Shown here: one piece after another, positions 16,692-26,829 of the stretch
Position numbering within the stretch: the stretch's first letter is position 1
Layout: each line of letters opens with the position of its first letter
Assembly (NCBI RefSeq): GCF_030246885.1
Contig: NZ_CP126739.1
Location: forward strand, 3,348,001-3,412,000
Reading direction: 5' to 3'
From: Microbacterium sp. zg-B185
GTDB lineage: Bacteria; Actinomycetota; Actinomycetes; Actinomycetales; Microbacteriaceae
DNA: 64,000 nt
The notes under the pieces: generated by a model
Database searches by the model: none
The model's input: only the letters and a program-made list of their open reading frames with translations
Told to the model about the DNA's origin: nothing
Program-made: the position numbers and the translations under genes

Positions 16692-17900
16692 ATGAGCATC
16701 GTCGAGTCCCCGAGCACGCCGGATGCGGCATCCATCGATCCGTTCGATCTGGAGTTCCTGCGCGATCCGCTGCCGCACCACGCGGTGCTGCGCGACGCCG
16801 GACCCGTGGTCCGGCTCGAGAAGTACGGTGTGTACGCGATGGCGCGGTACGACGAGGTGCACGCCGCCCTCGTGGACTGGCAGAACTTCCAGTCGGCGGC
16901 CGGTGTCGGCCTGTCCAACTTCCGTCACGAGAAGCCGTGGCGGCCGCCGAGCGTGCTGCTGGAGGCCGACCCGCCGCGCCATGACGCGCCCCGCGCCGTG
17001 GTGGCGCCGCTGCTGACCACCCGGCGCCTGCGCGATCTGGAGCAGAGCTGGCGAGCGGATGCCGCGACCGTCGTGGCGGCGGTCCTCGATCGCGGCGACG
17101 AGTTCGACGCGGTGACGGATCTGGCCGAGGTGTTCCCACTGCGGGTCTTCCCGGATGCGGTCGGCATCGGCACCGAGGGCCGCGAGAACCTGCTGCCCTA
17201 CGGGGACTTCGCCTTCAACGCGTTCGGCCCCCCGAACGAGCTCGTCACCGGCGCCGCGCCGCATATGCCCCCGGTCACCGAGTGGATCGGCCGGCAGTGC
17301 CTGCGCGAGAACCTCACCGACGACGGGTTCGGCGCGCAGATCTGGGCGGCCGCAGATCGCGGCGAGATCTCCCCCGAGCACGCCCCGATGATCGTCCGCT
17401 CGCTGCTGACGGCCGGCGTGGACACCACCGTGACCGGCATCGCGGCCATCGTGCACGCCCTGGCGCACAGCCCGGGCTCGGTCGCGCGGCTGCGCGCGGA
17501 CCGTTCGCTGACGCGCACGGCATTCGAGGAGGCGGTGCGCCTGGAGTCCCCGGTGCAGACGTTCTTCCGCACCGCGACCCGCGATCTGCGCGTCGGCGAC
17601 GTCGACATCGCCGACGGCGAGAAGATCCTGATGTTCCTCGGGGCGGCCAACCGCGACCCGCGGCGGTGGGCGGATCCCGACACGTTCGACCTGGACCGGG
17701 ATCCCTCCGGACACGTGGCCTTCGGCATGGGCATCCACCAGTGCGTGGGCCAGCACATCGCCCGCCTCGAGGCGATCTGCGTCCTGGACGCGCTGCTGGA
17801 CCGCATCGTCGAGGTCGAGCCGGCCGGCCCGGAGCGCCGTCACCTCAACAACACGCTGCGCGGCTGGGAGAGCATGCCGGTGCGCGTGCGGCGCGGCTGA
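16692..17900 (+). CDS. CYP199-like cytochrome P450, probable para-methoxybenzoate O-demethylase
   Basis: A soluble bacterial P450 of 402 residues. The haem loop is FGMGIHQCVGQHIAR with the thiolate at Cys351, and the I-helix oxygen-binding site is LLTAGVDTTVTG. The segment AGVGLSNFRHEKPWRPPSVL closely resembles CYP199A enzymes, which demethylate 4-methoxybenzoate and veratrate to 4-hydroxybenzoate and vanillate, releasing formaldehyde. It follows its reductase directly. Family assignment is from memory of the CYP199 sequence, so a close relative with another para-substituted benzoate as substrate is possible. It converges on ligM2, with a perfect palindrome as terminator between them. Confidence 0.82.
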   Translation: MSIVESPSTPDAASIDPFDLEFLRDPLPHHAVLRDAGPVVRLEKYGVYAMARYDEVHAALVDWQNFQSAAGVGLSNFRHEKPWRPPSVLLEADPPRHDAPRAVVAPLLTTRRLRDLEQSWRADAATVVAAVLDRGDEFDAVTDLAEVFPLRVFPDAVGIGTEGRENLLPYGDFAFNAFGPPNELVTGAAPHMPPVTEWIGRQCLRENLTDDGFGAQIWAAADRGEISPEHAPMIVRSLLTAGVDTTVTGIAAIVHALAHSPGSVARLRADRSLTRTAFEEAVRLESPVQTFFRTATRDLRVGDVDIADGEKILMFLGAANRDPRRWADPDTFDLDRDPSGHVAFGMGIHQCVGQHIARLEAICVLDALLDRIVEVEPAGPERRHLNNTLRGWESMPVRVRRG

Positions 17901-17923
17901 GACCGAGCCGCCCGCGGGCATGC

Positions 17924-17959
17924 AGAAGGGGACGGATGCCGCGGCATCCGTCCCCTTCT
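17924..17959. terminator. Bidirectional terminator palindrome between P450 and ligM2
   Basis: A perfect 18-bp inverted repeat without spacer runs from AGAAGGGGACGG to CCGTCCCCTTCT, built around GGATGCCGCGGCATCC. It lies in the 65-base gap between convergent genes. Confidence 0.75.
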
Positions 17960-17965
17960 CAGTGC

Positions 17966-19450
<1,485 letters not shown>

Positions 19451-19594
19451 TCAGGGTCACCAAAATTGTAACCAGAATCTTGACCATTGCGCTAGGGGTG
19501 TGGTTCTCTGGGTTCACGGGCCGGGCCGCGCTGCCCGCGGAGTTCCATGCCCGCCGTCCGCCCTCGTGCGGAGACCATCGAGTCAGGAGTTCCT

Positions 19595-20350
19595 TTGGCT
19601 GAGACAACCCGCACGCTTCTTGTGGTCAGCGCCCACGCCGGCGATTTCGTCTGGCGCGCGGGCGGCGCCATCGCCGCCGCCACGCTGCGCGGCGAGCGAG
19701 CAGTGGTGGTCTGCGTGTCCTATGGAGAGCGCGGCGAATCGGCCAGCCAGTGGCTGCAGGGCAAGTCGCTCGATGAGATCAAGGCCATCCGCCGGGAAGA
19801 GGCCACCGCTGCGGCAGCCGCGCTGGGCGCCGAGATCGAGTTCCTCGACGCGGGCGACTACCCTCTGCTCGAATCGACCGAGACCGTCGAGAAGCTCGTG
19901 GACGTCTTCCGCCGTGTGCAGCCCACCGTGGTGCTGACGCACCCGCTGGCCGATCCGTACAACGGCGACCACCCCGCGGCAGCGCGCATGGCGCTGCAGG
20001 CCCGCGTGCTGGCGCAGGCGATCGGTGTGGCCAACTCCGATGGCACCTTCCCGACCACGGACGAGATCATCGGCGCTCCGCCGGTCTTCTTCTTCGAACC
20101 GCACCAGCCCGAGCAGTCCGATTTCAAGCCGAACGTGCTCCTGGACATCACGGCCGCGTTCCCGCTGAAGCAGAAGGCGATGGAGTGCCTGCCTGCCCAG
20201 AAGCACATGTGGGAGTACTACACCTCGCTCGCGGTGCGCCGCGGCGTGCAGGTCAAGCGCAACGCCGGCCCGAACCTGGGGCTGCCGGTGGACACGATGG
20301 GCGAGGCGTACGTGCGCTACTACCCCGCGGTCACGGACATCCTCGAATGA
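19595..20350 (+). CDS. galB: 4-oxalomesaconate hydratase GalB (PIG-L family)
   Basis: A 251-residue LmbE/PIG-L-fold hydrolase-like protein, the type that hydrates 4-oxalomesaconate in gallate catabolism. The metal motif reads SAHAGDFVWRAGG where typical PIG-L deacetylases have AHPDD. The GalB of Pseudomonas putida has the same unusual form. The second metal element is THPLADPYNGDHPAA. I start it at TTG 19595 because AGGAG lies five bases upstream; the in-frame GTG at 19547 has no such site. It overlaps galC by ATGA and heads the operon galB-galC-galD-dioxygenase. Confidence 0.87.
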   Translation: MAETTRTLLVVSAHAGDFVWRAGGAIAAATLRGERAVVVCVSYGERGESASQWLQGKSLDEIKAIRREEATAAAAALGAEIEFLDAGDYPLLESTETVEKLVDVFRRVQPTVVLTHPLADPYNGDHPAAARMALQARVLAQAIGVANSDGTFPTTDEIIGAPPVFFFEPHQPEQSDFKPNVLLDITAAFPLKQKAMECLPAQKHMWEYYTSLAVRRGVQVKRNAGPNLGLPVDTMGEAYVRYYPAVTDILE

Positions 20351-21051
20351 GCGCCGGTCACGTCGTCGTCACCGACATCGCCCGGGCGGATGCCGCGACC
20401 GTCGACGCGCTCGCGGCGCTGGGTTCGGCGACCGTCCACGAGGCGATGGGGCGCATCGGCTACGTCGGCCCGCGCATCCGTCCCATCCAGCAGGACATGT
20501 CCATCTCCGGCAGCGCGATCACCGTCCTGACCGCCCCCGGCGACAACCTCATGGTGCACGCCGCGATCGAGCAGGCACGGGCCGGCGACGTCATCGTGGT
20601 CGTGCCCACGACCGATTCCCCGTATGGGTTCATCGGCGAGCTGATGGCCACGCAGATGCAGGAGCGCGGCGTGCGCGCCTACGTCACCTCCGGCGGCGTC
20701 CGCGACACCGGTGAACTGCGCGCGATGGGCTTCCCGGTGTGGACGGCGCACATCAGCTCCGAGGGCACAGTCAAGGACACGGCCGGCTCGGTCAATGTCC
20801 CCGTGGTGCTCGGCGGAGTCGTGGTCAACCCGGGCGACATCGTGGTCGCCGACGACGACGGCGTGACGATCGTGCCGCGCGCCCGGGCTGCACACACCCT
20901 CGAGGCCGCGCAGGCGCGCGCCGCCAAAGAGGCGGCGACCCGGCTTCGGTATCAGGCCGGCGAGATCTCCCTCGACGTCAGCTCACTGCGTCCGATCCTG
21001 GCCGATCTGGGCGTCCAGTACATCAGTCAGGCGGAATTCACCCGTGACTGA
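20347..21051 (+). CDS. galC: 4-carboxy-4-hydroxy-2-oxoadipate aldolase
   Basis: A 234-residue protein of the HMG/CHA aldolase (RraA-like) family, which splits 4-carboxy-4-hydroxy-2-oxoadipate into pyruvate and oxaloacetate. The family blocks are ATVHEAMGRIGYVGPRIRPI near residues 27-46, a metal/substrate loop around GFIGELMATQM, and GVRAYVTSGGVRDTGELRAM with the conserved Gly-x-Arg-Asp. The ATG overlaps the galB stop, and galD begins inside its last codons. LigK/GalC also act in protocatechuate 4,5-cleavage, but no LigC or LigI is present here. Confidence 0.9.
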   Translation: MSAGHVVVTDIARADAATVDALAALGSATVHEAMGRIGYVGPRIRPIQQDMSISGSAITVLTAPGDNLMVHAAIEQARAGDVIVVVPTTDSPYGFIGELMATQMQERGVRAYVTSGGVRDTGELRAMGFPVWTAHISSEGTVKDTAGSVNVPVVLGGVVVNPGDIVVADDDGVTIVPRARAAHTLEAAQARAAKEAATRLRYQAGEISLDVSSLRPILADLGVQYISQAEFTRD

Positions 21052-22144
21052 GGACGTGCGCGACCCCTCCGGCGACGGCATCCGGTGCATGCTCATGCGC
21101 GGAGGCACGTCGAAGGGCGCGTACTTCCTCGCCGAGGACCTGCCGGTGCAGCCCGCGGAGCGTGACAGCATCCTGCTGCGCGTGATGGGCAGCCCCGACC
21201 CCACCCAGATCGACGGTGTCGGGGGTGCGCATCCGCTGACCAGCAAGGTCGCCATCGTGTCACCCTCCGCCGAGTCCGACGTCGACGTGGACTACCTCTT
21301 CCTGCAGGTCGGGGTCGATCAGCCCACCGTGAGTGACGCGCAGACGTGCGGCAACCTGCTGGCCGGCGTCGGTGCGTTCGCCGTGGAGCGCGGACTCGTC
21401 ACGCCCGGCGAGGAGACCACGACGGTGCGCATCCGGCTGGTCAACACCGGTGACCTGGCCATCGAGACCTTCCCGACACCGCGTGGGCGCGTCGATTACG
21501 ACGGCGCCGCTTCGGGCACCGAGACGGCCATCGACGGCGTGCCGGGCACCGCTGCCGGTATCGAGATCCAGCTCAGCGCCGGTCCCGACGCGCGGCTGCT
21601 GCCCTCCGGCAACGTCACCGACGTGTTCGACGGTCACCGTGCCACGCTCATCGACAACGGAATGCCGGTCGTGCTGCTGCGCGCCGACGAGTTCGGCGTC
21701 GCCGGCACCGAGACCCCGGCGGAACTGGAGGAGCGCGCCGATCTGAAGGACGCGCTCGAGAGCATCCGCCTGCAGGCCGGTCCGGCGATGGGGCTGGGCG
21801 ATGTCGCCGGCGCCACGGTGCCGAAGATGTTCCTCCTCTCACCCGCGCAGCAGGGCGGTGCCGTGTCGACCCGGGCGTTCATCCCTGCGCGCGTGCACAC
21901 CTCGATCGGTGTGCTGATGGCCGCCTCCGTCGCCGCCGGCATCCGCATCCCCGGCGCGGTCGGCGCGGACATCGCGGCGCTCACCGACTCCGGCCCGGAC
22001 GCCATCGAACACCCCGGCGGCACCTTCCCCGCCCGCGTGCAGGTGCAGCTCGGCGATGACGACCAGTGGCGCGCCACATCGATCTCCACCCGCACGGCCC
22101 GCAAGATCTTCGACGGCGTGGTCTATCCACGACCACGCCTGTAA
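21044..22144 (+). CDS. galD: 4-oxalomesaconate tautomerase GalD (PrpF family)
   Basis: A 366-residue PrpF/GalD-type isomerase with the diaminopimelate-epimerase-like fold. It converts the keto/enol forms of 4-oxalomesaconate formed after gallate cleavage so that GalB can act. The family opening IRCMLMRGGTSKGAYFLAED and the block DAQTCGNLLAGVGAFAVERG, with the catalytic Cys, are present. The GTG start overlaps galC by eight bases. PrpF proteins in the methylcitrate cycle look similar, but the galB and galC neighbours decide the assignment. Confidence 0.88.
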   Translation: MTEDVRDPSGDGIRCMLMRGGTSKGAYFLAEDLPVQPAERDSILLRVMGSPDPTQIDGVGGAHPLTSKVAIVSPSAESDVDVDYLFLQVGVDQPTVSDAQTCGNLLAGVGAFAVERGLVTPGEETTTVRIRLVNTGDLAIETFPTPRGRVDYDGAASGTETAIDGVPGTAAGIEIQLSAGPDARLLPSGNVTDVFDGHRATLIDNGMPVVLLRADEFGVAGTETPAELEERADLKDALESIRLQAGPAMGLGDVAGATVPKMFLLSPAQQGGAVSTRAFIPARVHTSIGVLMAASVAAGIRIPGAVGADIAALTDSGPDAIEHPGGTFPARVQVQLGDDDQWRATSISTRTARKIFDGVVYPRPRL

Positions 22145-22167
22145 CACCCGCCAGAGAGGACCGCAGG

Positions 22168-23130
22168 ATGACCGATTTCACCGCGTTCGACGTCGCCCAC
22201 ATCGGCAGCGTCGAGCTGCTCACGCCCAAGTTCGAGGAGAGCAAGGCGTTCTTCACCGACCTGCTCGCGATGCGCGTCGTCGCCGAGGAGGGCGACTCCG
22301 TCTTCCTGCGCACCTGGGACGAATACGAGCTGTACACCATCAAGCTCACGGCATCGGATGCCGCGGGTGTCGGACGCACGACGTTCCGTGCCTCCAGCGA
22401 GGATGCGCTGCAGCGGCGCGTCGCCGCGATCACCGAGACGGGCCTGGGCGGCAGCTGGGTCGACGGCGAGGTCGGCACCGGCCCCACGTTCGAGTTCACC
22501 GACCCCGACGGCCACGCGATGGCGATCTACTACGAGACCGAGCGCTACGTCGCCACCGATGACAAGCCGGCCCTGAAGAACCAGGCATCGCGGTTCCCGG
22601 GACGCGGCGTCAACGCCCGCCGCCTGGACCACATCAACTACCTGGCCAAGGACGTCGTCGCCAACGGCGAGTTCATCGCCAAAGCGCTCGGCGGTCGCGA
22701 GAGCGAACGCATCAAGCTGGACGCCGGCGGCTACGCGGCATGGTGGTTCCACTTCAACAACAAGTCCTACGACGTCGTCTACTCCGACGACTGGACCCGT
22801 CACGGCAACCGCCTGCACCACATCGCCTTCGCACCCGACACGCGCGAGGACATCCTCAAGGCCGCCGACATCTTCCTCGAGAACGGCATCTACATCGAGT
22901 CGGGTCCGCACAAGCACGCGATCAACCAGACGTTCTTCCTGTACGTCTGGGAGCCCGGCGGCAACCGCATCGAATTCGCCAACGCGGGCGCGCGCCTGCT
23001 GCTGGACCCGGACCAGCCCGTCGTGGAGTGGACCCAGGAAGAGCGCAAGAAGGGCCAGGCGTGGGGCATGAAGACGATCGAGAGCTTCCACACGCACGGC
23101 ACCCCGGTCGTGGACGTCGTCGCCGACTGA
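22168..23130 (+). CDS. Type I (VOC) extradiol ring-cleavage dioxygenase, candidate gallate dioxygenase
   Basis: A 320-residue two-domain vicinal-oxygen-chelate protein related to catechol 2,3-dioxygenase. The C-terminal domain holds the 2-His-1-carboxylate iron site: His155 in RLDHINYLA, His217/218 in RLHHIAFAPD, and Glu269 in GGNRIEF. His250 in GPHKHAI matches the acid-base His of XylE. It starts 24 bases after galD in the same operon, with AGAGAGG upstream of ATG 22168. Known gallate and protocatechuate 4,5-dioxygenases have the unrelated LigB fold, so a VOC enzyme supplying 4-oxalomesaconate would be unusual. Its substrate is inferred only from position; a catechol or methylgallate is possible. 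Confidence 0.85.
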   Translation: MTDFTAFDVAHIGSVELLTPKFEESKAFFTDLLAMRVVAEEGDSVFLRTWDEYELYTIKLTASDAAGVGRTTFRASSEDALQRRVAAITETGLGGSWVDGEVGTGPTFEFTDPDGHAMAIYYETERYVATDDKPALKNQASRFPGRGVNARRLDHINYLAKDVVANGEFIAKALGGRESERIKLDAGGYAAWWFHFNNKSYDVVYSDDWTRHGNRLHHIAFAPDTREDILKAADIFLENGIYIESGPHKHAINQTFFLYVWEPGGNRIEFANAGARLLLDPDQPVVEWTQEERKKGQAWGMKTIESFHTHGTPVVDVVAD

Positions 23131-23270
23131 CCTTCTCCCGCGCCGGCGCCCGGCTCATCGGATTCCCGCCCCAGCTGAGTCAATCAGTGGTGGAATGAAG
23201 AGAGACCGGGCGCTGCGCTGGGCAGCGTCGACGGCAATCATGCGAGCAACAACGCACAGAGGGGTGTGAC

Positions 23271-24797
23271 ATGACGGACACCATCGGCGCGGACTCCGCG
23301 ACCGCAGTCGCCGGCGAGGCCGGCACGCAAATCAAGACGGGCCTGTACATCGGCGGACAGGAGCGGCACACCGCCGCCACGCTCGATGTCGCCGACCCGG
23401 GCAAGCCCGGCGTGATCGTGGGGCGCGCAGCCTCCGCCACGCCACAGGACGTCGACGACGCCGTCGCCGCGGCCAAGGCCGCCTACCCGGCCTGGTCCGC
23501 GCTTTCCGCGCCGGAGCGGGCCGAGAAGATGCGCGCCGCCCTGGAAGGGATCGCCGACGCACGTGACGCGGATGCGGCGATCCTCTCGCAGGAGAACGGA
23601 AAGATCCGGTTCGAGTCGTGGGTGGATTCCCTGGTGTTCGAGATCCGGTGGAACCTCGCCCTGATGCTCGCCGACGAGGTGGGCACCGGCAAGGTCCTCC
23701 CGGTCGTTCCCGGCATCCCGGTGGAGACCACCGTCTCGTACCAGTCCCTCGGTGTGGTCACCCTGATCGTGCCGTTCAACTGGCCGATCGCCATCCTGGG
23801 TGCGGCTCTCCCGCACGCGCTGCTGGCCGGCAACACCGCGATCGTCAAGCCGCCGCCCTCCACGCCCTTGGCGCTGACCCGCGTCGTGCAGCGGATCGCC
23901 GAGAAGCTCCCCGCCGGCGTGCTGAACGTCGTCACCGGCAAGGACGAGAACATGTCCGGCCTGATCTCGAACACCGACATCGCCAAGGTCTGCTTCACCG
24001 GCAGCGTCAACGGCGGCAAGCGCATCATGGAGATGGCATCCAAGTCCCTCACCCGGGTGACGCTCGAACTCGGCGGGAACGACGCGGCGATCTTCCTCGA
24101 GGACGCGATCCTCGACGATGCCCACCTGGACCGCATCTACGCCGCCGTGTTCGACACGACCGGGCAGATCTGCATGAACGCCAAGCGCCTGTACGTGCAC
24201 CGCTCACGGCTCGATGAGCTGGTCGCAGGGCTCTCCGCGCGCCTGGACAAGGCCGTGATCGGCTACGGACTGGACGAGGGCACCACAATGGGTCCACTGC
24301 ACCAGAGCGCCCAGAAGGCGTTCGTGGAGGACATCATCCAGGAGGCCAAGGATGCCGGCGCCGACGTGCGCGAGTTCGGCGAGCTCCCCGGTGGGGATCT
24401 GGACGGCGGCAACTTCCTGCGCCCGGCCATCGTCGTGGACCCCGACCCCGCGCTGCGCGTGGTCACGCAGGAGCAGTTCGGCCCGGTCATCCCGATCCTC
24501 CCGTTCGACACCGAGGACGAGGCGATCGCGGCGGCCAACGACACGTGGGCCGGGCTGTGCGGCTCGGTGTGGACGGCCGATGTCGACTCGGCCAACCGCG
24601 TCGGCGGACAGCTGGCGTGCGGCTACGTGTGGGTCAACGACCACGGCGCGACGCGCCTGGACCTGCGGGCGCCGTTCGGCGGCATGAAGCAGTCCGGGTT
24701 CGGTCGCGAGCAGGGCATCGAGGGCATCCGCGCCTTCCAGGACACCCGTTCCATCGCCCACATCGACGCCGCGGCCCTGGCCGCGCAAGCACACTGA
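23271..24797 (+). CDS. Aromatic aldehyde dehydrogenase (vanillin-dehydrogenase-like), copy 1
   Basis: A 508-residue NAD(P)-dependent aldehyde dehydrogenase. The catalytic Cys lies in TTGQICMNAKRLYVH, and the general base Glu in VTLELGGNDAAIF. The glycine-rich cofactor loop is FTGSVNGGKRIMEMA. It is nearly identical over long stretches to the gene at 46518-48005, and the last 150 bases of coding sequence are almost the same in DNA. Oxidation of vanillin, syringaldehyde or 4-hydroxybenzaldehyde is the likely role given the neighbours. It begins 140 bases after the dioxygenase and overlaps the MFS gene by TGATG. Confidence 0.88.
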   Translation: MTDTIGADSATAVAGEAGTQIKTGLYIGGQERHTAATLDVADPGKPGVIVGRAASATPQDVDDAVAAAKAAYPAWSALSAPERAEKMRAALEGIADARDADAAILSQENGKIRFESWVDSLVFEIRWNLALMLADEVGTGKVLPVVPGIPVETTVSYQSLGVVTLIVPFNWPIAILGAALPHALLAGNTAIVKPPPSTPLALTRVVQRIAEKLPAGVLNVVTGKDENMSGLISNTDIAKVCFTGSVNGGKRIMEMASKSLTRVTLELGGNDAAIFLEDAILDDAHLDRIYAAVFDTTGQICMNAKRLYVHRSRLDELVAGLSARLDKAVIGYGLDEGTTMGPLHQSAQKAFVEDIIQEAKDAGADVREFGELPGGDLDGGNFLRPAIVVDPDPALRVVTQEQFGPVIPILPFDTEDEAIAAANDTWAGLCGSVWTADVDSANRVGGQLACGYVWVNDHGATRLDLRAPFGGMKQSGFGREQGIEGIRAFQDTRSIAHIDAAALAAQAH

Positions 24798-26083
24798 TGT
24801 CGCGGCTCGGGTCGGGCGGGAACGACTCCGCCCGACCCGATCCGTCTGCCCGCCCGGGGCACACGGACACGCTGACGGCGGTGAGCACCGCCGAGCGCCG
24901 ATCGTCCGCCGTGTTCCTGTTCATCGCCGTCTGCCTGATCGCGGCGAACATGCGCCCGACCATCACCTCGATCGGTCCGCTGCTGGATCAGATCGGCGCG
25001 GACACCGGCATGGGCGCCAGCACCCTCGGGCTGGTCGCCTCGGTGCCCCTGGTCGCCTGGGCGATCTTCTCCCCCGTCGCCCACGACCTGACCCGCCGGT
25101 TCGGGATGTCGCGGGTCATGCTGTGGGCGCTGCTCCTGCTGACGGTGGGCACCGTGGTCCGCTCGCTGCCCGGCCCGGTCGTGAGCCTGTGGATCGGCAC
25201 CGCGCTGCTGGGGATCGCGCTGGCGATCGTCAACGTGCTCATGCCCGCGGTGGTCAAGCGGGACTTCTCCGGCCACGTGGCCGGGATGACCGCCCTGTAC
25301 TCGGCACTCCTGGGCGGGTTCGGGGCGATCGCCTCGGGCATCGCCGTACCGGTCTCCCACCTCAGCTGGCCGCAGGATCCCGCCGGCTGGCGTTTCGCGC
25401 TGCTGCTGATCGGCGGCATCCTGCTGCCGTTCGCCATCGTCGCCTGGATCGTGACGTCCCGGCGCTCGCCCACCGTTGTGCCCGCCCGCGCGCCCGGCCG
25501 CCGCCGGCGCACGGGCATCTGGACGGACCGGACCGCGTGGCTGGTCGCCGGGTACATGGGCGCGCAGGCGTCGATCTTCTACATGCTGGTCACCTGGCTG
25601 GCGAGCATCTCCACCTCGATCGGACGCTCCCCCGTGGTCGCGGGCCTGGACGTCATGCTCTACCAGCTGTTCTCGATCGCCGGATCTCTGATCCTGCCGC
25701 TGCTGCTGCGCGGCCGCGCCCGCCGCGTGATCCCCGCGCTCATCCCGTCGGTCGGGGTGATCGGCGTCATCGGACTGATGCTGGCGCCCGAGGGGATCAT
25801 GTTCTGGGCCGCGTGCCTCGGCTCCTCCTCGGGGGCGTCGCTGAGCATGTCGCTCACCCTGATGGCGCAGCGCGCCCGCGACCACGACACCGCAGCCGCT
25901 CTGTCGGGAATGTCCCAGTCCGTCGGCTACGTCGTCGCCGCGCTGGGACCGGTGCTGTTCGGCTGGGCGCACGCCACGACCGGCAACTGGATGATCTCGC
26001 TCGGCCTCCTGCTGCTGGCGCTGGCCTGCCAGTCGGTGATCGGCATGCTCGTCGGGCGCGACCGCTACGTCCTGGAGCGCTGA
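24797..26083 (+). CDS. MFS transporter, CynX/NimT type
   Basis: A 428-residue major facilitator with about twelve membrane segments, beginning FLFIAVCLIAANMRPTITSI, the hallmark start of the CynX/NimT (cyanate/2-nitroimidazole) subfamily. The ATG 24797 shares one base with the stop of the aldehyde dehydrogenase, so the two are co-translated. GTG 24881 would remove a 28-residue polar tail and is an alternative start. Its position suggests transport of an aromatic acid or aldehyde, but subfamily members have varied substrates and direction cannot be told from sequence. Confidence 0.83.
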   Translation: MSRLGSGGNDSARPDPSARPGHTDTLTAVSTAERRSSAVFLFIAVCLIAANMRPTITSIGPLLDQIGADTGMGASTLGLVASVPLVAWAIFSPVAHDLTRRFGMSRVMLWALLLLTVGTVVRSLPGPVVSLWIGTALLGIALAIVNVLMPAVVKRDFSGHVAGMTALYSALLGGFGAIASGIAVPVSHLSWPQDPAGWRFALLLIGGILLPFAIVAWIVTSRRSPTVVPARAPGRRRRTGIWTDRTAWLVAGYMGAQASIFYMLVTWLASISTSIGRSPVVAGLDVMLYQLFSIAGSLILPLLLRGRARRVIPALIPSVGVIGVIGLMLAPEGIMFWAACLGSSSGASLSMSLTLMAQRARDHDTAAALSGMSQSVGYVVAALGPVLFGWAHATTGNWMISLGLLLLALACQSVIGMLVGRDRYVLER

Positions 26084-26113
26084 CGCCGCCCGACGCCTCG
26101 CCGCGCCCCCACC

Positions 26114-26187
26114 CCGCCCGGCGCCCGCGCCCCGGCCCCACCCGGCCGCCGCGCCCCCACGCCGCCCGGCGCCCGCGCCCCGGCCCC
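26114..26187. repeat. 26-bp direct repeat in a G+C-only tract
   Basis: Two identical copies of a sequence beginning CCGCCCGGCGCCCGCG occupy 26114-26139 and 26162-26187, 48 bases apart, between the convergent MFS and MarR genes. The tract is nearly free of A and T. Confidence 0.7.
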
Positions 26188-26190
26188 CCT

Positions 26191-26251
26191 GTTCACTTGC
26201 CCTGGATGTACGCCGAAAGCCTGGCGCCGCGTACATTCAGGGCAAGTGAAC
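26191..26251. repeat. Large 23-bp-stem hairpin between convergent genes
   Basis: The left arm 26191-26213 starts GTTCACTTGCCCTG. The right arm 26229-26251 ends CAGGGCAAGTGAAC. There is one mismatch, and the loop is 15 bases. It probably stops transcription from both sides or is an intergenic repeat; it shares no sequence with the other long hairpins here. Confidence 0.75.
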
Positions 26252-26331
26252 GGAGGAGAGGGGGCGAGCTGCGGGGGGCGCGCGGGGCGGGCGGAGGCGG
26301 ACGGGCGCAGGCGCGCGGGGCGAAGGGCCGC

Positions 26332-26808
26332 TCAGCGACGCGCGGGGAAGGCCAAGCGCCGCAGCAGATCGGTCAGCAGGCGCCGCTCGGCCGCGGACAG
26401 ATCGTCGTGCAGCTGCTGTTCCGCGCCGCGGGCGGATGCCTCCGCTTCCGCGTGGAGGGCGCGGCCTCGGTCGGTGGCGACGACGACGTTCGCGCGCCGG
26501 TCCGTGGGGTCGGGCTCGCGCACGACCAGTCCACGGGTCTGCAGCTCGTCCACGAGCGCGACGACCTGACTCGGATCCAGGCGCAGAAGCTCGGCCAGTT
26601 CGCGCTGGGACGGACGAGCGCTGCTCGCCGCCAGGGCCAGCACCGAATACGAGCGCACGCGCAGTCCGTGACGCGACAGCGCGGCATTGCCGGCCGCGAG
26701 CGAGAGCGCGTTGGCACGGGCGAGCAGGAAGCTCACGTCGTCGACCAACTCGCTCGCTGTGGAAGGAGAGTCGAGGCCGCTCTCCCTGCTGTCGCCGGCG
26801 CCGTCCAT
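26332..26808 (-). CDS. couR: MarR-family regulator of the hydroxycinnamate operon (CouR-like)
   Basis: A 158-residue MarR regulator. The recognition region is QRELAELLRLDPSQVVALVD around residues 68-87, with the wing DPTDRRANVVVATDRGR. In Rhodococcus and Corynebacterium the coumarate genes are controlled by the MarR proteins CouR/PhdR, which are released by the hydroxycinnamoyl-CoA. This gene is divergent from the same kind of operon, with a near-perfect 18-bp inverted repeat in the gap. TAGCAT six bases before ATG 26808 suggests a leaderless transcript. The symbol rests on context. Confidence 0.8.
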   Translation of the reverse strand: MDGAGDSRESGLDSPSTASELVDDVSFLLARANALSLAAGNAALSRHGLRVRSYSVLALAASSARPSQRELAELLRLDPSQVVALVDELQTRGLVVREPDPTDRRANVVVATDRGRALHAEAEASARGAEQQLHDDLSAAERRLLTDLLRRLAFPARR

Positions 26809-26814
26809 GAGGCG

Positions 26815-26820
26815 ATGCTA
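26815..26820 (-). promoter_or_regulatory. Leaderless -10 box of couR
   Basis: TAGCAT on the minus strand lies six bases upstream of the ATG at 26808, and no Shine-Dalgarno sequence fits between them. Confidence 0.45.
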
Positions 26821-26829
26821 GCAAGGATG

